From Nitrospira sp. (GTDB lineage: Bacteria; Nitrospirota; Nitrospiria; Nitrospirales; Nitrospiraceae): DNA of 33,162 nucleotides. This document shows positions 7,051-15,323 of the stretch, piece by piece (positions within the stretch are counted from its first letter, which is position 1; every line of letters starts with the position of its first letter). Where the stretch lies: assembly GCA_015903995.1 (NCBI GenBank), contig JABMDK010000014.1, forward strand, positions 83,875 to 117,036. Direction: 5' to 3'. Made by a program: the position numbers and the translations under genes. The notes under the pieces are model-generated. The model worked only from the letters and a program-made list of their open reading frames with translations. It did not search any database and had not been told where the DNA came from.

Positions 7051-8341
7051 AATCAGCGGTGGTCACAGGGGTCAGACACGTTTCAATCAGGTCCAGGCTT
7101 CGCTTCAAGGCGCCTTGGTTGTCCAAAACCGCCTGCTTAGCAGCTTGCCCCACCCGATATCGAGTGTCGGGCTGACCAAGCCATTCCTCAAGAGAGGCCA
7201 CAATATCCTCTACCCCCACTACTCGGCGACCTCCTTCGGCCTCGGATAAGAGCGCCGCGACCTCGGCACAATGGTCCGTATAGGGTCCAAACATGACGGG
7301 GGTGCCCCACACAGCCGGTTCCAACAAATTGTGCCCCCCCACGGGAACCAGGGTCCCGCCGACGAATGCCACAACGGCTTCTCGATACGCGCGAGATAAC
7401 TCTCCTCTGGTATCCAGAATGATCACGCGCGGGCCGGAATGCTTCTCCTGAATCCGACTCCTCCGCTGGACGGCACATCCGGCTTCTCGCAGCATGGTTT
7501 CGACTCGTTCCGCTCGCTCAATATGACGCGGGGCCAACATCAACACGGTTGTGGGATGGGTCTTCACGATGTGTCGGTAGGCCGAAACCAGCAGTTCCTC
7601 TTCTCCGGCATGCGTGCTACCAGCGAGTATCAATTGTTCATCTTCGTCGAGCCCGAAGCTTCGACGGAGCGACTCATCTAAGCGAACGTCCGGCAGCGGT
7701 TGATCGAACTTGATATTGCCGGTCACCTGAACCCGTGTCGGTTCGGCTCCTAACGCAACAATACGCTGTCGATCTCGATCAGATTGCATTAAACAGAGTG
7801 TCAGCGTTTGAAGTATCGACCGGTAGAAGGAACGGATCAGTGGCAGATCCTGACGGCCGAACGAACGGGACGACAGCCGCCCGTTCACCAACACCGATGG
7901 CACATCCTGCTTTCGTAACGTCCACAGCAGGTTCGGCCATAGTTCGGTCTCGACGAACACGTACAGCAATGGGCGCAGGCGTCGGACCATACCGGCTACG
8001 GCCCAGGAAAAATCAAGCGGAGCGTATCGATGTTCGGCGATGCCTCCTAACCGTTGTTCGACTGCTTCACGTCCGGTCTCAGTGACCGTCGTCACGATGT
8101 AGCGATACTCCGGATGGCGCTCGTACAGTGCTTTCACGAGCGGCGCCGCCGCCACCACTTCACCAAGCGACACCGCGTGGATCCAAATAAGCGGCTGAGA
8201 CGACCCACCGCCGTTGGAAGAGTGGTCCTGCCAACCCATCCGCTGAAAAAACCCAGGCCGGCAACGGGGCTTGGCAAGAAGGACAGCCACAATCACCGGA
8301 GCAGCGAGAAGAAGGCCGATGTTATAGAGAAACTTCCACAT
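7010..8341 (-). CDS. waaA: 3-deoxy-D-manno-octulosonic acid (Kdo) transferase
   Basis: Transfers one or more Kdo residues from CMP-Kdo to lipid IVA at the inner membrane (GT30 family, also kdtA). The 443-residue protein has an N-terminal membrane anchor (NIGLLLAAPVIVAVLLA) and the acceptor-binding WIHAVSLGEVVAAAPLV with the catalytic-type Glu. TVTETGREA, YAPLDFSWAVAG and FVETELWPNLLW follow, with the CMP-binding half (GNIKFDQPLP, GGTLVPVGGHNLLEP) after them. All family landmarks are intact. The last residues (SSLRSSSLVVREV) are encoded by a 7-nt repeat tract and are not part of the conserved domain. It lies between the acyltransferase-like gene and lpxK. Confidence 0.96.
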   Translation of the reverse strand: MWKFLYNIGLLLAAPVIVAVLLAKPRCRPGFFQRMGWQDHSSNGGGSSQPLIWIHAVSLGEVVAAAPLVKALYERHPEYRYIVTTVTETGREAVEQRLGGIAEHRYAPLDFSWAVAGMVRRLRPLLYVFVETELWPNLLWTLRKQDVPSVLVNGRLSSRSFGRQDLPLIRSFYRSILQTLTLCLMQSDRDRQRIVALGAEPTRVQVTGNIKFDQPLPDVRLDESLRRSFGLDEDEQLILAGSTHAGEEELLVSAYRHIVKTHPTTVLMLAPRHIERAERVETMLREAGCAVQRRSRIQEKHSGPRVIILDTRGELSRAYREAVVAFVGGTLVPVGGHNLLEPAVWGTPVMFGPYTDHCAEVAALLSEAEGGRRVVGVEDIVASLEEWLGQPDTRYRVGQAAKQAVLDNQGALKRSLDLIETCLTPVTTADSSLRSSSLVVREV

Positions 8342-8360
8342 GATGACGAAGTTAACCCTA

Positions 8361-8440
8361 AGAGGTAAAAGGTGAAACGTCTTGCTTGACTCCTTGCCCC
8401 CTCACGTTTCACGCCTTACCCATCACGCTCCACGTCTTGT
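8361..8440 (-). repeat. Heptamer-repeat palindromic element 3 (acyltransferase/waaA gap)
   Basis: Five in-phase 7-mers occupy 8400-8434 on the plus strand: CCTCACG, TTTCACG, CCTTACC, CATCACG, CTCCACG. An inverted arm at 8364-8380 (GGTAAAAGGTGAAACGT) matches 8404-8420 with a perfect 9-bp core, GTGAAACGT against ACGTTTCAC, and a 23-nt loop. The stop codon of the frame-corrected acyltransferase (8416-8418) falls inside the element. Confidence 0.65.
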
Positions 8441-8453
8441 TCCGCCAGATCCG

Positions 8454-9092
8454 TCAGTCGATTGAGGACCGTCTCAAGTTCCAGGCGAGTCGCCTCGAGC
8501 GAGGCGGCATCAGCTTGGCGCGAGACCCAGATCGGATGTCCATAGAGAAACTGGCCCCTCGAAAACGGAGCTGGGACCATGTAGCGGTCCCAGCTCGCAA
8601 AGAGTTTTTTTTTGAGCAGGCAAACGCCAACGGCACGATGGGAAGACCCGTCGCCTTCGCCAGTTGAATGACTCCAGGCTTTGCGATATGACGTGGACCC
8701 TTGGGGCCATCAGGCGTCACCGCTACATCCCGACCGGATCGTCCCAGCTTGATCAGAGCCCGAAGCGCAGCAGCACCTCCTCGCGTGCTCGACCCACGAA
8801 CCGCCCCATGTCCGAACCGGGCAATCATCCGCGCAATAATCTCTCCGTCGCTATGTTGGCTGATTAAAACATGAGCCCCTGTTCCTCGATAGCCGAAGGG
8901 GATCATCAGCTGCTGGGCATGCCAAAAAGCCAAGATGATATTGCGCCCTTCCCGATACAACGCATCGACCGCTTCGTGCCCGCGCGTCTCATAGCGCATC
9001 GAGCGTGCAAGACCACGAATAACGGCGGCGGCGATCGGCGGCAACAGCGACACTTTGGCCCAACGGCTACACGCTTTAGTGAAATCAGACAC
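8454..9092 (-). CDS. DUF374 lysophospholipid acyltransferase-like protein, C-terminus frameshifted
   Basis: Member of the DUF374 branch of the LPLAT superfamily, often encoded beside Kdo/lipid A genes and thought to act on lipid A or phospholipid at the inner membrane; the precise reaction is not established. The GTG start at 9092 overlaps the msbA stop by 8 bp. Conserved are ILAFWHAQQLMIPFGYRG, LISQHSDGEIIARMI, RGSSTRGGAAALR and VAVTPDGPKGPRHIAKPG. After ACSKK the frame crosses nine T's (8605-8613, A's in the mRNA) and becomes atypical. In the +1-shifted frame the expected LFASWDRYMVPAPFSRG... follows and runs to a stop at 8416. The last third is therefore out of frame as written, by homopolymer slippage or sequencing error. 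Confidence 0.82.
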   Translation of the reverse strand: MSDFTKACSRWAKVSLLPPIAAAVIRGLARSMRYETRGHEAVDALYREGRNIILAFWHAQQLMIPFGYRGTGAHVLISQHSDGEIIARMIARFGHGAVRGSSTRGGAAALRALIKLGRSGRDVAVTPDGPKGPRHIAKPGVIQLAKATGLPIVPLAFACSKKNSLRAGTATWSQLRFRGASFSMDIRSGSRAKLMPPRSRRLAWNLRRSSID

Positions 9093-10830
9093 TGGTCACA
9101 TCCTGGAACTGCATGGCATGTAAACGGCGATACACGCCCCCCTGCCGAAGCAGTTCGTCATGAGAGCCCATTTCAACAATAGCCCCTCGATCCAAGACGA
9201 TGATTCGATCCGCATTTTGAATGGTCGAGAGTCGATGGGCGACCACCAAGGTCGTTCGATTCTTCATCAAATTGGCCAAGGCCAACTGTACGATCCGTTC
9301 AGACTCGGTGTCGAGTGCCGATGTCGCTTCATCAAGAATCAGAAGCGGCGGATCACGAAGAATGGCGCGGGCGATCGCCAAACGTTGCCGCTCGCCGCCC
9401 GACAGCTTGACTCCGCGCTCTCCGATGATCGTCTCGTACCCTTTCGGCAAGCGAAGGATAAAGTCGTGGGCATAGGCCAGCTTGGCCGCCTGCTCCACAT
9501 CAAGCGGATCAGCATCGGACCGTCCAAACGCGATGTTGTTCCGAACGGTATCATCAAATAAGAAAACTTCTTGCGAGACGATCCCGATATGACCTCGCAG
9601 CGATTGCAACTCATACGACGTCAAGGGAATGCCGTCGAGAAAAATGCATCCGGCCGTCGGCTCATAGAAGCGCGGCAGCAAACTGACCAATGTGGTCTTT
9701 CCGCTTCCGCTGCTTCCCACAAGCGCCACGACTTCGCCGGGCTTAATGGCAAGATGGATATCGGCAAGGGCGGGAACCGATTGATTCTCATACCGCAGGG
9801 AGACGCCTTGGAATTCAATGGCCCGATGGATCCCCGACAGCGGGACCGTCCCGCGATTCTGAGACTGCTCGGTTTCTAAATCCAAGACGTCAAACACCCG
9901 ATCGGCGGCCGCCAACGCCTGTTGTATCAGGTTGTTGGCCCCGGAGAGCTTTTTGATCGGCGTATAGGCCATAAACATCGCCGCCAGGAAGGAGAAGAAC
10001 GCGCCGGGTGTCATCATCTCGTGGATGACCAGATAGCCCCCATACCAGATGATGGTCGCCACACCGATCACCCCGATGACTTCCATCTGCGAGTGGCCGA
10101 TCGACCAGACTTGATTGCTTTTCAGGGTGGTCGACAGCACCTTGCGATTCCGCTCGCCGAATCGCTCAGCCTCCGCATCTTCTCGCCCGAACGCTTTCAC
10201 CATTCGGATGCCGGAAAACGTTTCTTGAAGCGTCGAGGACATATCACCCATTTGCTCTTGTCCGCTGGCAGCCAACCGTTTCAACCGCTGTCCGACCCGC
10301 ACCATGGTTATCGCCGACAGTGGAATCACGATCAGAGACAGACCAGCCAGTCTCCAATTCTGATAGAGGATGACCCCGACCATGGCCACAAAGGTCAGGC
10401 CGTTTTGAAAAATATCCTTCACGACACTCGAAGCGGCGTTGGCCATCAGCCCCACATCGTTCACGACGCGAGAGACCAGACGGCCTGACGTATTCGCATC
10501 GTGAAACCCGATGGAGAGTCGCATGAGCCGTTGAAACAATTCCTGTCGAATATCGGCCACAACCCGATTCCCGACATAGGCCATCAAATAGCCCACTCCG
10601 TAGCTGAACAGGGCTTTCAAGACGGCCACTCCCAAGATCGCCAGCGGCAGCACCAGCAACAACTGCTCGTTTTTTTCGATGAAGATGCCGTCCAGAACCG
10701 GCCGCGCGAGCCAGGCATACACGCCGCTTAAAATCGCCACCAGCCCTGAGCACACGAAGGCCGCAAAGAACCGTAGGCGATACGGTTTCACATACCCCAT
10801 GAGCCGCTTGAATCGTTCTATACCTGACAT
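9085..10830 (-). CDS. msbA: Lipid A export ABC transporter MsbA
   Basis: Homodimeric ABC exporter that flips Kdo-lipid A across the inner membrane. At 581 residues it has an N-terminal six-helix domain (about 1-310) and a C-terminal ATPase with Walker A VGSSGSGKTT (371-380), signature LSGGERQRLAIARA (from 476) and Walker B LLILDEATSALD (from 496). The H-loop is VVAHRLSTIQ. It overlaps lpxB by 13 bp and the acyltransferase-like gene by 8 bp, so it lies in a tightly coupled lipid A block. A general multidrug ABC exporter is the alternative, but context strongly favours MsbA. Confidence 0.94.
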   Translation of the reverse strand: MSGIERFKRLMGYVKPYRLRFFAAFVCSGLVAILSGVYAWLARPVLDGIFIEKNEQLLLVLPLAILGVAVLKALFSYGVGYLMAYVGNRVVADIRQELFQRLMRLSIGFHDANTSGRLVSRVVNDVGLMANAASSVVKDIFQNGLTFVAMVGVILYQNWRLAGLSLIVIPLSAITMVRVGQRLKRLAASGQEQMGDMSSTLQETFSGIRMVKAFGREDAEAERFGERNRKVLSTTLKSNQVWSIGHSQMEVIGVIGVATIIWYGGYLVIHEMMTPGAFFSFLAAMFMAYTPIKKLSGANNLIQQALAAADRVFDVLDLETEQSQNRGTVPLSGIHRAIEFQGVSLRYENQSVPALADIHLAIKPGEVVALVGSSGSGKTTLVSLLPRFYEPTAGCIFLDGIPLTSYELQSLRGHIGIVSQEVFLFDDTVRNNIAFGRSDADPLDVEQAAKLAYAHDFILRLPKGYETIIGERGVKLSGGERQRLAIARAILRDPPLLILDEATSALDTESERIVQLALANLMKNRTTLVVAHRLSTIQNADRIIVLDRGAIVEMGSHDELLRQGGVYRRLHAMQFQDVTSV

Positions 10831-11948
10831 GCCGCCAACACCACCTCCGCCGCTCGGACGGACGCGCCTGGTTCACCTAACGCCTCTCGTACTTGTGCCA
10901 AGCTCCGCTTCATTTCCGCATAGGCTGCGGGATCTTCCAAGATCCGCAGCGCCTCTTCGTAGAGTCGCTGACCGGTGGCCTCATCTTGCAACAACTCCGG
11001 TACGACCGATCGGTCTGCCACCAAATTCACAAGTCCAATCCATTTGACCCGGATAAAGAAACTCGCGATCCAAAACTCCCAGGCGGTCGTTCGATAGAGC
11101 AACACCATAGGAGTACCCACGACGGCCGCTTGCAGCGTGGCTGTTCCCGACGCCACCAACAGCAAATCGGATACGGCCATCACTTCACTGGCTTGCTCTT
11201 TGACCAAGGTGACAGGAACCGAACTCTGCTGCAAGAGTGGCTGCAGCAGATTATCCTGAATTGTGGAGGCCTGCGCCAAGATAAACTTCGTTTTGGGCTC
11301 ACGCTGGGCTAGTTGCTCTGCGGCTCCGATCAGGATCGGCAACAACGCCTGTACTTCATGCGCCCGACTCCCCGGCAACAAAGCGATCACGCGCTCATCA
11401 GGAGAGAAGCCAAACTTTGTGCGTAACGCCGTCCGATCGTAGGATCCTTCGACTGCATCCAAGATGGGATGGCCGACAAAGGTGCAGCGCATCCCCGCGT
11501 TGTCATAGAGAGATTTTTCAAAAGGCAGAATGACCAACACCTGATCGACTCGTTTCTTGATCCAGTACATCCGCCAAGCTCCCCAAGCCCAAATCTGCGG
11601 TGCAACATAGTAGAACACGCGCAACCCAGCGCCCTTGGCAAAATAGGCGTACCGTAAGTTTAATCCTGGATTATCGACAAAGATGACCGCATCCCAAGGT
11701 TCGGACCGAAACAATCGCCGCATGAAGAAAAACCGGCGAATGATCGCCACCAACACCAAGGGCCCCACCATTCCCATCACGTCGAACTGCCCCATCTTGC
11801 AGACCAATTGAACGCCGGCTGCCTCCATTGCCGCCCCTCCGATCCCCGCCAGAGAGACCTGAGGGGCCTTGGCTCTGAGCGCCTTGGCCAGATTGGCTCC
11901 GTGGAGGTCGCCGGAAGCTTCACCCGTAATGATCAGGATACGCGCCAT
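10818..11948 (-). CDS. lpxB: Lipid-A-disaccharide synthase
   Basis: Condenses UDP-2,3-diacylglucosamine with lipid X (2,3-diacylglucosamine 1-phosphate) to the beta-1,6 disaccharide (GT19 family). The protein is 376 residues, the usual size. Motifs are ILIITGEASGDLHGANLAKAL at the N-terminus, FVDNPGLNLRYAYFAK, VFYYVAPQIWAWG, CTFVGHPILDAV, IALLPGSRAHEV and LVASGTATLQAAVVGTPMV. Substrates come from LpxI and the upstream acylation steps. No strong ribosome-binding site is visible before the ATG at 11948. The 89-bp gap upstream holds nothing I can identify. Confidence 0.96.
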   Translation of the reverse strand: MARILIITGEASGDLHGANLAKALRAKAPQVSLAGIGGAAMEAAGVQLVCKMGQFDVMGMVGPLVLVAIIRRFFFMRRLFRSEPWDAVIFVDNPGLNLRYAYFAKGAGLRVFYYVAPQIWAWGAWRMYWIKKRVDQVLVILPFEKSLYDNAGMRCTFVGHPILDAVEGSYDRTALRTKFGFSPDERVIALLPGSRAHEVQALLPILIGAAEQLAQREPKTKFILAQASTIQDNLLQPLLQQSSVPVTLVKEQASEVMAVSDLLLVASGTATLQAAVVGTPMVLLYRTTAWEFWIASFFIRVKWIGLVNLVADRSVVPELLQDEATGQRLYEEALRILEDPAAYAEMKRSLAQVREALGEPGASVRAAEVVLAACQV

Positions 11949-12037
11949 GACGATTTATTTCTTGGAGCACAAGCAGTGACCGCGATTTTTTGCACGCAGC
12001 TGAGAAGGCACGTGACGGGTGATCCGTGGAGATGGCC

Positions 12038-12982
12038 TCATGGCTTGTGAGGCCAAGATACTGCCATCGCAGACAACACGCGATGAGCCAGCTCCAGAGC
12101 AGCACCTCCGTCCTCGCCGGACACGAGTGGGCGAGATTCCGAACGAATCGCATGGAGGAACGATTCAAGCTGTTGTCTCAGCGGTTCCCCGTCTCCGGCT
12201 TGTACCTCTTCAATTGCCATGGGCTTCCCACCAGGCTCAACCGATCGGCGTCCGATCACACCCTGGCGGGATTGGAAATCGATCGACACAGACCCATCAC
12301 CTTGGAATATATGCCATTGTCGCATGGCCTTCGGTGAGAATCGACTTGCGGTAAGGTTGGCGACACACCCACTCCTAAACTGGATACGTGCATTGGACAC
12401 ATCACTGGTAGACGAAAGCACCGTGATTCCAGTGGCCTGCACATCTTCGACGGGGCCTGAATCGCAGGACAACACCAGATCAAGGTCATGAATCATCACA
12501 TCCAGGACGACATCAACGTCGGTGCCGCGCCCGCTGTAGGTCCCCAGTCGATGACACTCGAACAACACCGGTTTCCGAATATGTGGCCGCATCACCTGCA
12601 TGATAGGGTTGAACCGCTCACTATGCCCTACTTGCAGCGTGCGTCGATGGCGTTTCGCCAACTCCACCAGCTCCCGTGCCTCGATCGGCAGTACGGCGAT
12701 CGGCTTCTCCACCAGCACATGTTTCCCGGCTTCGAGACAGGCTTTGGCCACGGAATAGTGATCGGATGTGGGGACGGCGACACTGACGACGTCGACCTGC
12801 TTCAAGAAATCCGGCAGGTCACTGAATACCTGTGCGCCATGTTGCTGGGCGATGACCGAGGCGCGCCCCTGGTCCTGGTCGATCACGCCGACCAGCGTCG
12901 AATCCGGCAACGAGGCATAGAGGCGTGCATGGTGTTGACCAAGATGCCCGACCCCGATGACACCGGCACGGAGCTTAACCAT
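12038..12982 (-). CDS. Gfo/Idh/MocA family NAD(P)-dependent oxidoreductase (GnnA candidate)
   Basis: A 314-residue sugar oxidoreductase. The N-terminal Rossmann fold starts at once from ATG 12982 (VKLRAGVIGVGHLGQHHARL), with a GAGG four nucleotides before it; a longer in-frame reading to 13045 adds 21 non-conserved residues. HVLVEKPIAV is the conserved EKP catalytic-Lys motif, and VGHSERFNPIM is typical of the family. Genes of this type inside lpx clusters include GnnA, which oxidises UDP-GlcNAc at C3 so that GnnB can aminate it, giving amide-linked lipid A. No GnnB aminotransferase is in the window, so GnnA is an inference from position. A different sugar-nucleotide dehydrogenase is the alternative. 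Confidence 0.8.
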   Translation of the reverse strand: MVKLRAGVIGVGHLGQHHARLYASLPDSTLVGVIDQDQGRASVIAQQHGAQVFSDLPDFLKQVDVVSVAVPTSDHYSVAKACLEAGKHVLVEKPIAVLPIEARELVELAKRHRRTLQVGHSERFNPIMQVMRPHIRKPVLFECHRLGTYSGRGTDVDVVLDVMIHDLDLVLSCDSGPVEDVQATGITVLSSTSDVSNARIQFRSGCVANLTASRFSPKAMRQWHIFQGDGSVSIDFQSRQGVIGRRSVEPGGKPMAIEEVQAGDGEPLRQQLESFLHAIRSESRPLVSGEDGGAALELAHRVLSAMAVSWPHKP

Positions 12983-13013
12983 ACACCTCGTGGACTGAAT
13001 TGGGGAATCGCTC

Positions 13014-13051
13014 GATCGATTGATGTGTTGAGTGTCTGAAATCAATCGATC
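13014..13051. repeat. 11-bp perfect inverted repeat, lpxI/oxidoreductase gap
   Basis: GATCGATTGAT at 13014-13024 is perfectly complementary in inverse to ATCAATCGATC at 13041-13051, leaving a 16-nt loop. It sits in the 104-bp gap between lpxI and the oxidoreductase, so the mRNA would form a stem-loop. No T-tract follows, so an intrinsic terminator is unlikely. An RNA-processing or protein-binding site is possible. Confidence 0.7.
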
Positions 13052-13086
13052 AACGGATCTTCAGATTCCGAAACTGCTTCGTTGAC

Positions 13087-13941
13087 TCACGTCGCGGTTC
13101 TAAGCTCCGCATCACGCGCAAGTCCCACAACGGCGATGTTGGCTTTCTCCGCATTGCGGAGAAGCACGTCTCGATCCAGCATCACGGATCGGCCGGCCTC
13201 GACGGCCAACACCGACGCTTTGACGGATTGCATGACCTCAATCGTCCTGGGTCCGACGGCCGGCAGGTCAAACCGGAGATCCTGCTGCGGCTTGCTCCGC
13301 TTCACCACGACCGCACCATCCTTGGCCAATTCGCCGCCACGCTTGATCGCTTCATCGGTACCTTCGACCGCTTCGACCGCCACGACGACTCGGTCTTTGA
13401 TCACGACGCATTGGCCGATATCGAGACGCCCCGTCTCTTTGGCGACATCCCAGCCATAGCGGATGTCCACCCACTCTTTCTTGGTCGGCTGACGTGACGT
13501 CAGCGTCCCTTCTTCGACCAAAATCCCCTCCAGGCCGAACGTCGACTCACAGATGGTGATGCCGTCCTTCTCCAGCTCTGCCGCGAGTGCGCGTAGGATG
13601 TCGTCGTCTTTCCAGAGAACCAATTTCGTGGCCAGCGCCAGCACACGAAAATCAGGACGGGCATGGCTATAGACGTGCGTTTTCTTAATGCCGCCCAACA
13701 TGACCACATTCCGGACGCCGTCGGCCTTGAATGCGTTGATCAATTTGTTGAGTTGACCGATCTTGACCCAATGGATCCGATCGACATGCTGTTCGAGCTC
13801 CGGTTCGGTTTCGCCCTCGTGAGCCACCGCATAGACTTGGAGGCCCATCTTGCGGGCATTATCCGCAAAAATGATCGGGAATCGCCCATTCCCCGCGATC
13901 ACCCCGATTCGACCGTCCGCTATAGGCATGGCCAGGGTCAT
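13087..13941 (-). CDS. lpxI: UDP-2,3-diacylglucosamine pyrophosphatase LpxI
   Basis: Hydrolyses UDP-2,3-diacylglucosamine to lipid X plus UMP, replacing LpxH. It belongs to the DUF1009 family, about 280 residues as expected. Landmarks are GRIGVIAGNGRFPIIFADNA, NVVMLGGIKKTHVYSHARPD, DDDILRALAAELEKDG, KDRVVVAVEAVEGTDEAIKR and LRFDLPAVGPRTIEVM. I use ATG 13941, preceded by GGTGAG at a 10-nt spacing. An in-frame GTG at 13956 overlapping the lpxA stop (GTGA) is an equally possible start adding five residues. The order lpxA-lpxI-oxidoreductase-lpxB places it directly between acylation and disaccharide formation. Confidence 0.94.
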   Translation of the reverse strand: MTLAMPIADGRIGVIAGNGRFPIIFADNARKMGLQVYAVAHEGETEPELEQHVDRIHWVKIGQLNKLINAFKADGVRNVVMLGGIKKTHVYSHARPDFRVLALATKLVLWKDDDILRALAAELEKDGITICESTFGLEGILVEEGTLTSRQPTKKEWVDIRYGWDVAKETGRLDIGQCVVIKDRVVVAVEAVEGTDEAIKRGGELAKDGAVVVKRSKPQQDLRFDLPAVGPRTIEVMQSVKASVLAVEAGRSVMLDRDVLLRNAEKANIAVVGLARDAELRTAT

Positions 13942-13952
13942 AGTGGCTGATC

Positions 13953-14771
13953 TCACACCGGTTGATCGAACTCACGCTCTAGGTCAGGACTGACAGCTCT
14001 CGAGATTCCACGTTTGGTCCCCTCCATAAACGCAAGGATCTTGGCCACATCGGCCTGTCCCTTAAACTCTTTTTTGGCCAATCGAATCGCCTCGGCAGTC
14101 CGGTGGCCTGATCGGAAAAGCAAATCGAATGCCTTCTTCAACACGGCGATCCGATCCACCGAGAAGCCGTGTCGTTGCAGGCCGACCGAGTTGAGGCCGT
14201 ACAGATGGGCGCGATACCCGCCGGCTGCGAATGTAAACGGAGGAATATCCTGGCCGATTGCACAACACCCTCCGACCATCACATAGTCTCCGATTCGCAC
14301 AAACTGAAGGACACCGGTCAAGCCTCCGATGACCGCATGATCACCGATGGTAATATGTCCCGCCAGGCTGGCTGCATTAGCCATAATAATATGGTCGCCG
14401 AGCCGGCAATCGTGCGCCACATGCACGTAGGCCATCAGAATCCCCTTGGACCCGAGAGAGGTCACGCCCCCCCCCTGAACGGTTCCCCGATTGATCGTGA
14501 CATATTCGCGGATGATGTTGTCGTGACCGATGACGACCTTGGTCGGTTCCCCTTTATACCCAAGGTGCTGTGGAGGCCCACCGATCGAAGCGAACGGATG
14601 TACTTCATTCCGCTCCCCGATGTCCGTCCACCCATCGATAATCGCATGAGAGAGGAGTTGACTCCCCTTTCCAATCACGACGTGCTCCCCCACGACACAG
14701 AACGGCCCGATTTCCACGTCATGATCGAGGCTCGCCTTGGGATGAATGATCGCTGTTGGATGTATCTTCAC
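13953..14771 (-). CDS. lpxA: UDP-N-acetylglucosamine acyltransferase
   Basis: First step of lipid A synthesis: transfer of a 3-hydroxyacyl chain from acyl-ACP to position 3 of UDP-GlcNAc, or of UDP-GlcNAc3N if the neighbouring oxidoreductase is GnnA. The 272-residue protein is a left-handed beta-helix with hexapeptide repeats from MKIHPTAIIHPKASLDHDVE onward. The catalytic-His region is MAYVHVAHDCRLGDHIIMAN, followed by GGLTGVLQFVRIGDYVMVGG and an alpha-helical C-terminus. Translation starts at GTG 14771 behind a GGGGG tract. It lies 61 bp after fabZ. Confidence 0.96.
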   Translation of the reverse strand: MKIHPTAIIHPKASLDHDVEIGPFCVVGEHVVIGKGSQLLSHAIIDGWTDIGERNEVHPFASIGGPPQHLGYKGEPTKVVIGHDNIIREYVTINRGTVQGGGVTSLGSKGILMAYVHVAHDCRLGDHIIMANAASLAGHITIGDHAVIGGLTGVLQFVRIGDYVMVGGCCAIGQDIPPFTFAAGGYRAHLYGLNSVGLQRHGFSVDRIAVLKKAFDLLFRSGHRTAEAIRLAKKEFKGQADVAKILAFMEGTKRGISRAVSPDLEREFDQPV

Positions 14772-14832
14772 GCATGCCCCCTTTACTAGCGTCGACCGTA
14801 CGCTTCAGGAATCGAGTAATAATCAACGCGGT

Positions 14833-15285
14833 CTATTTCGAGTCCGTCTTCTCATCCATCACCATCGCCGTCACTACGGCTTCACAGACCACTTCGTTGT
14901 CGACGTATGCCTTCCCCTGCATTTTCCAGAATGGCGGACGCTTCTTCAGGACCTCAATTTCAAAACGCAGCTGATCGCCTGGGACCACTGGGCGCCTGAA
15001 TTTGGCCTCCTCAATACCCGTCAGATACATAATGGTTTTTCCGACCGTCCCTCCCGACTTGAAGACCAGCACGCCGCCCACCTGGGCCATGGCTTCGATA
15101 ATCAGCACCCCCGGCATCACAGGGCGTCCTGGAAAATGTCCTTGAAAGAACGGCTCATTGATCGTCACGTTTTTGATGCCGACGATCCGTTGATGCGGTT
15201 CAAACTCTTTGACTCGATCCACCAGCAAAAACGGATACCGGTGGGGAAGTAACGCCTGAATCTCAGCCTGCTCGACCGATGCCAT
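14833..15285 (-). CDS. fabZ: 3-hydroxyacyl-[acyl-carrier-protein] dehydratase FabZ
   Basis: Dehydrates 3-hydroxyacyl-ACP in fatty acid elongation and competes with LpxA for this substrate, which explains its usual place in lpx clusters. The 150-residue hot-dog fold shows [15 protein letters not shown] with the catalytic His, [20 protein letters not shown] with the catalytic-Glu segment [13 protein letters not shown], and [13 protein letters not shown] strong GAGGAGG site lies eight nucleotides before ATG 15285. In many Gram-negatives lpxD sits between skp/ompH and fabZ; here the gap is only 38 bp and lpxD is absent. Confidence 0.97.
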   Translation of the reverse strand: MASVEQAEIQALLPHRYPFLLVDRVKEFEPHQRIVGIKNVTINEPFFQGHFPGRPVMPGVLIIEAMAQVGGVLVFKSGGTVGKTIMYLTGIEEAKFRRPVVPGDQLRFEIEVLKKRPPFWKMQGKAYVDNEVVCEAVVTAMVMDEKTDSK

Positions 15286-15323
15286 GGGCTCTGCCTCCTC
15301 TCTGTCCTGAATGGGGCTACCGT

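Noticed and set aside
8361..8440. CRISPR array
   Set aside because: Units are 7 nt, contiguous and degenerate, without spacers or cas genes.
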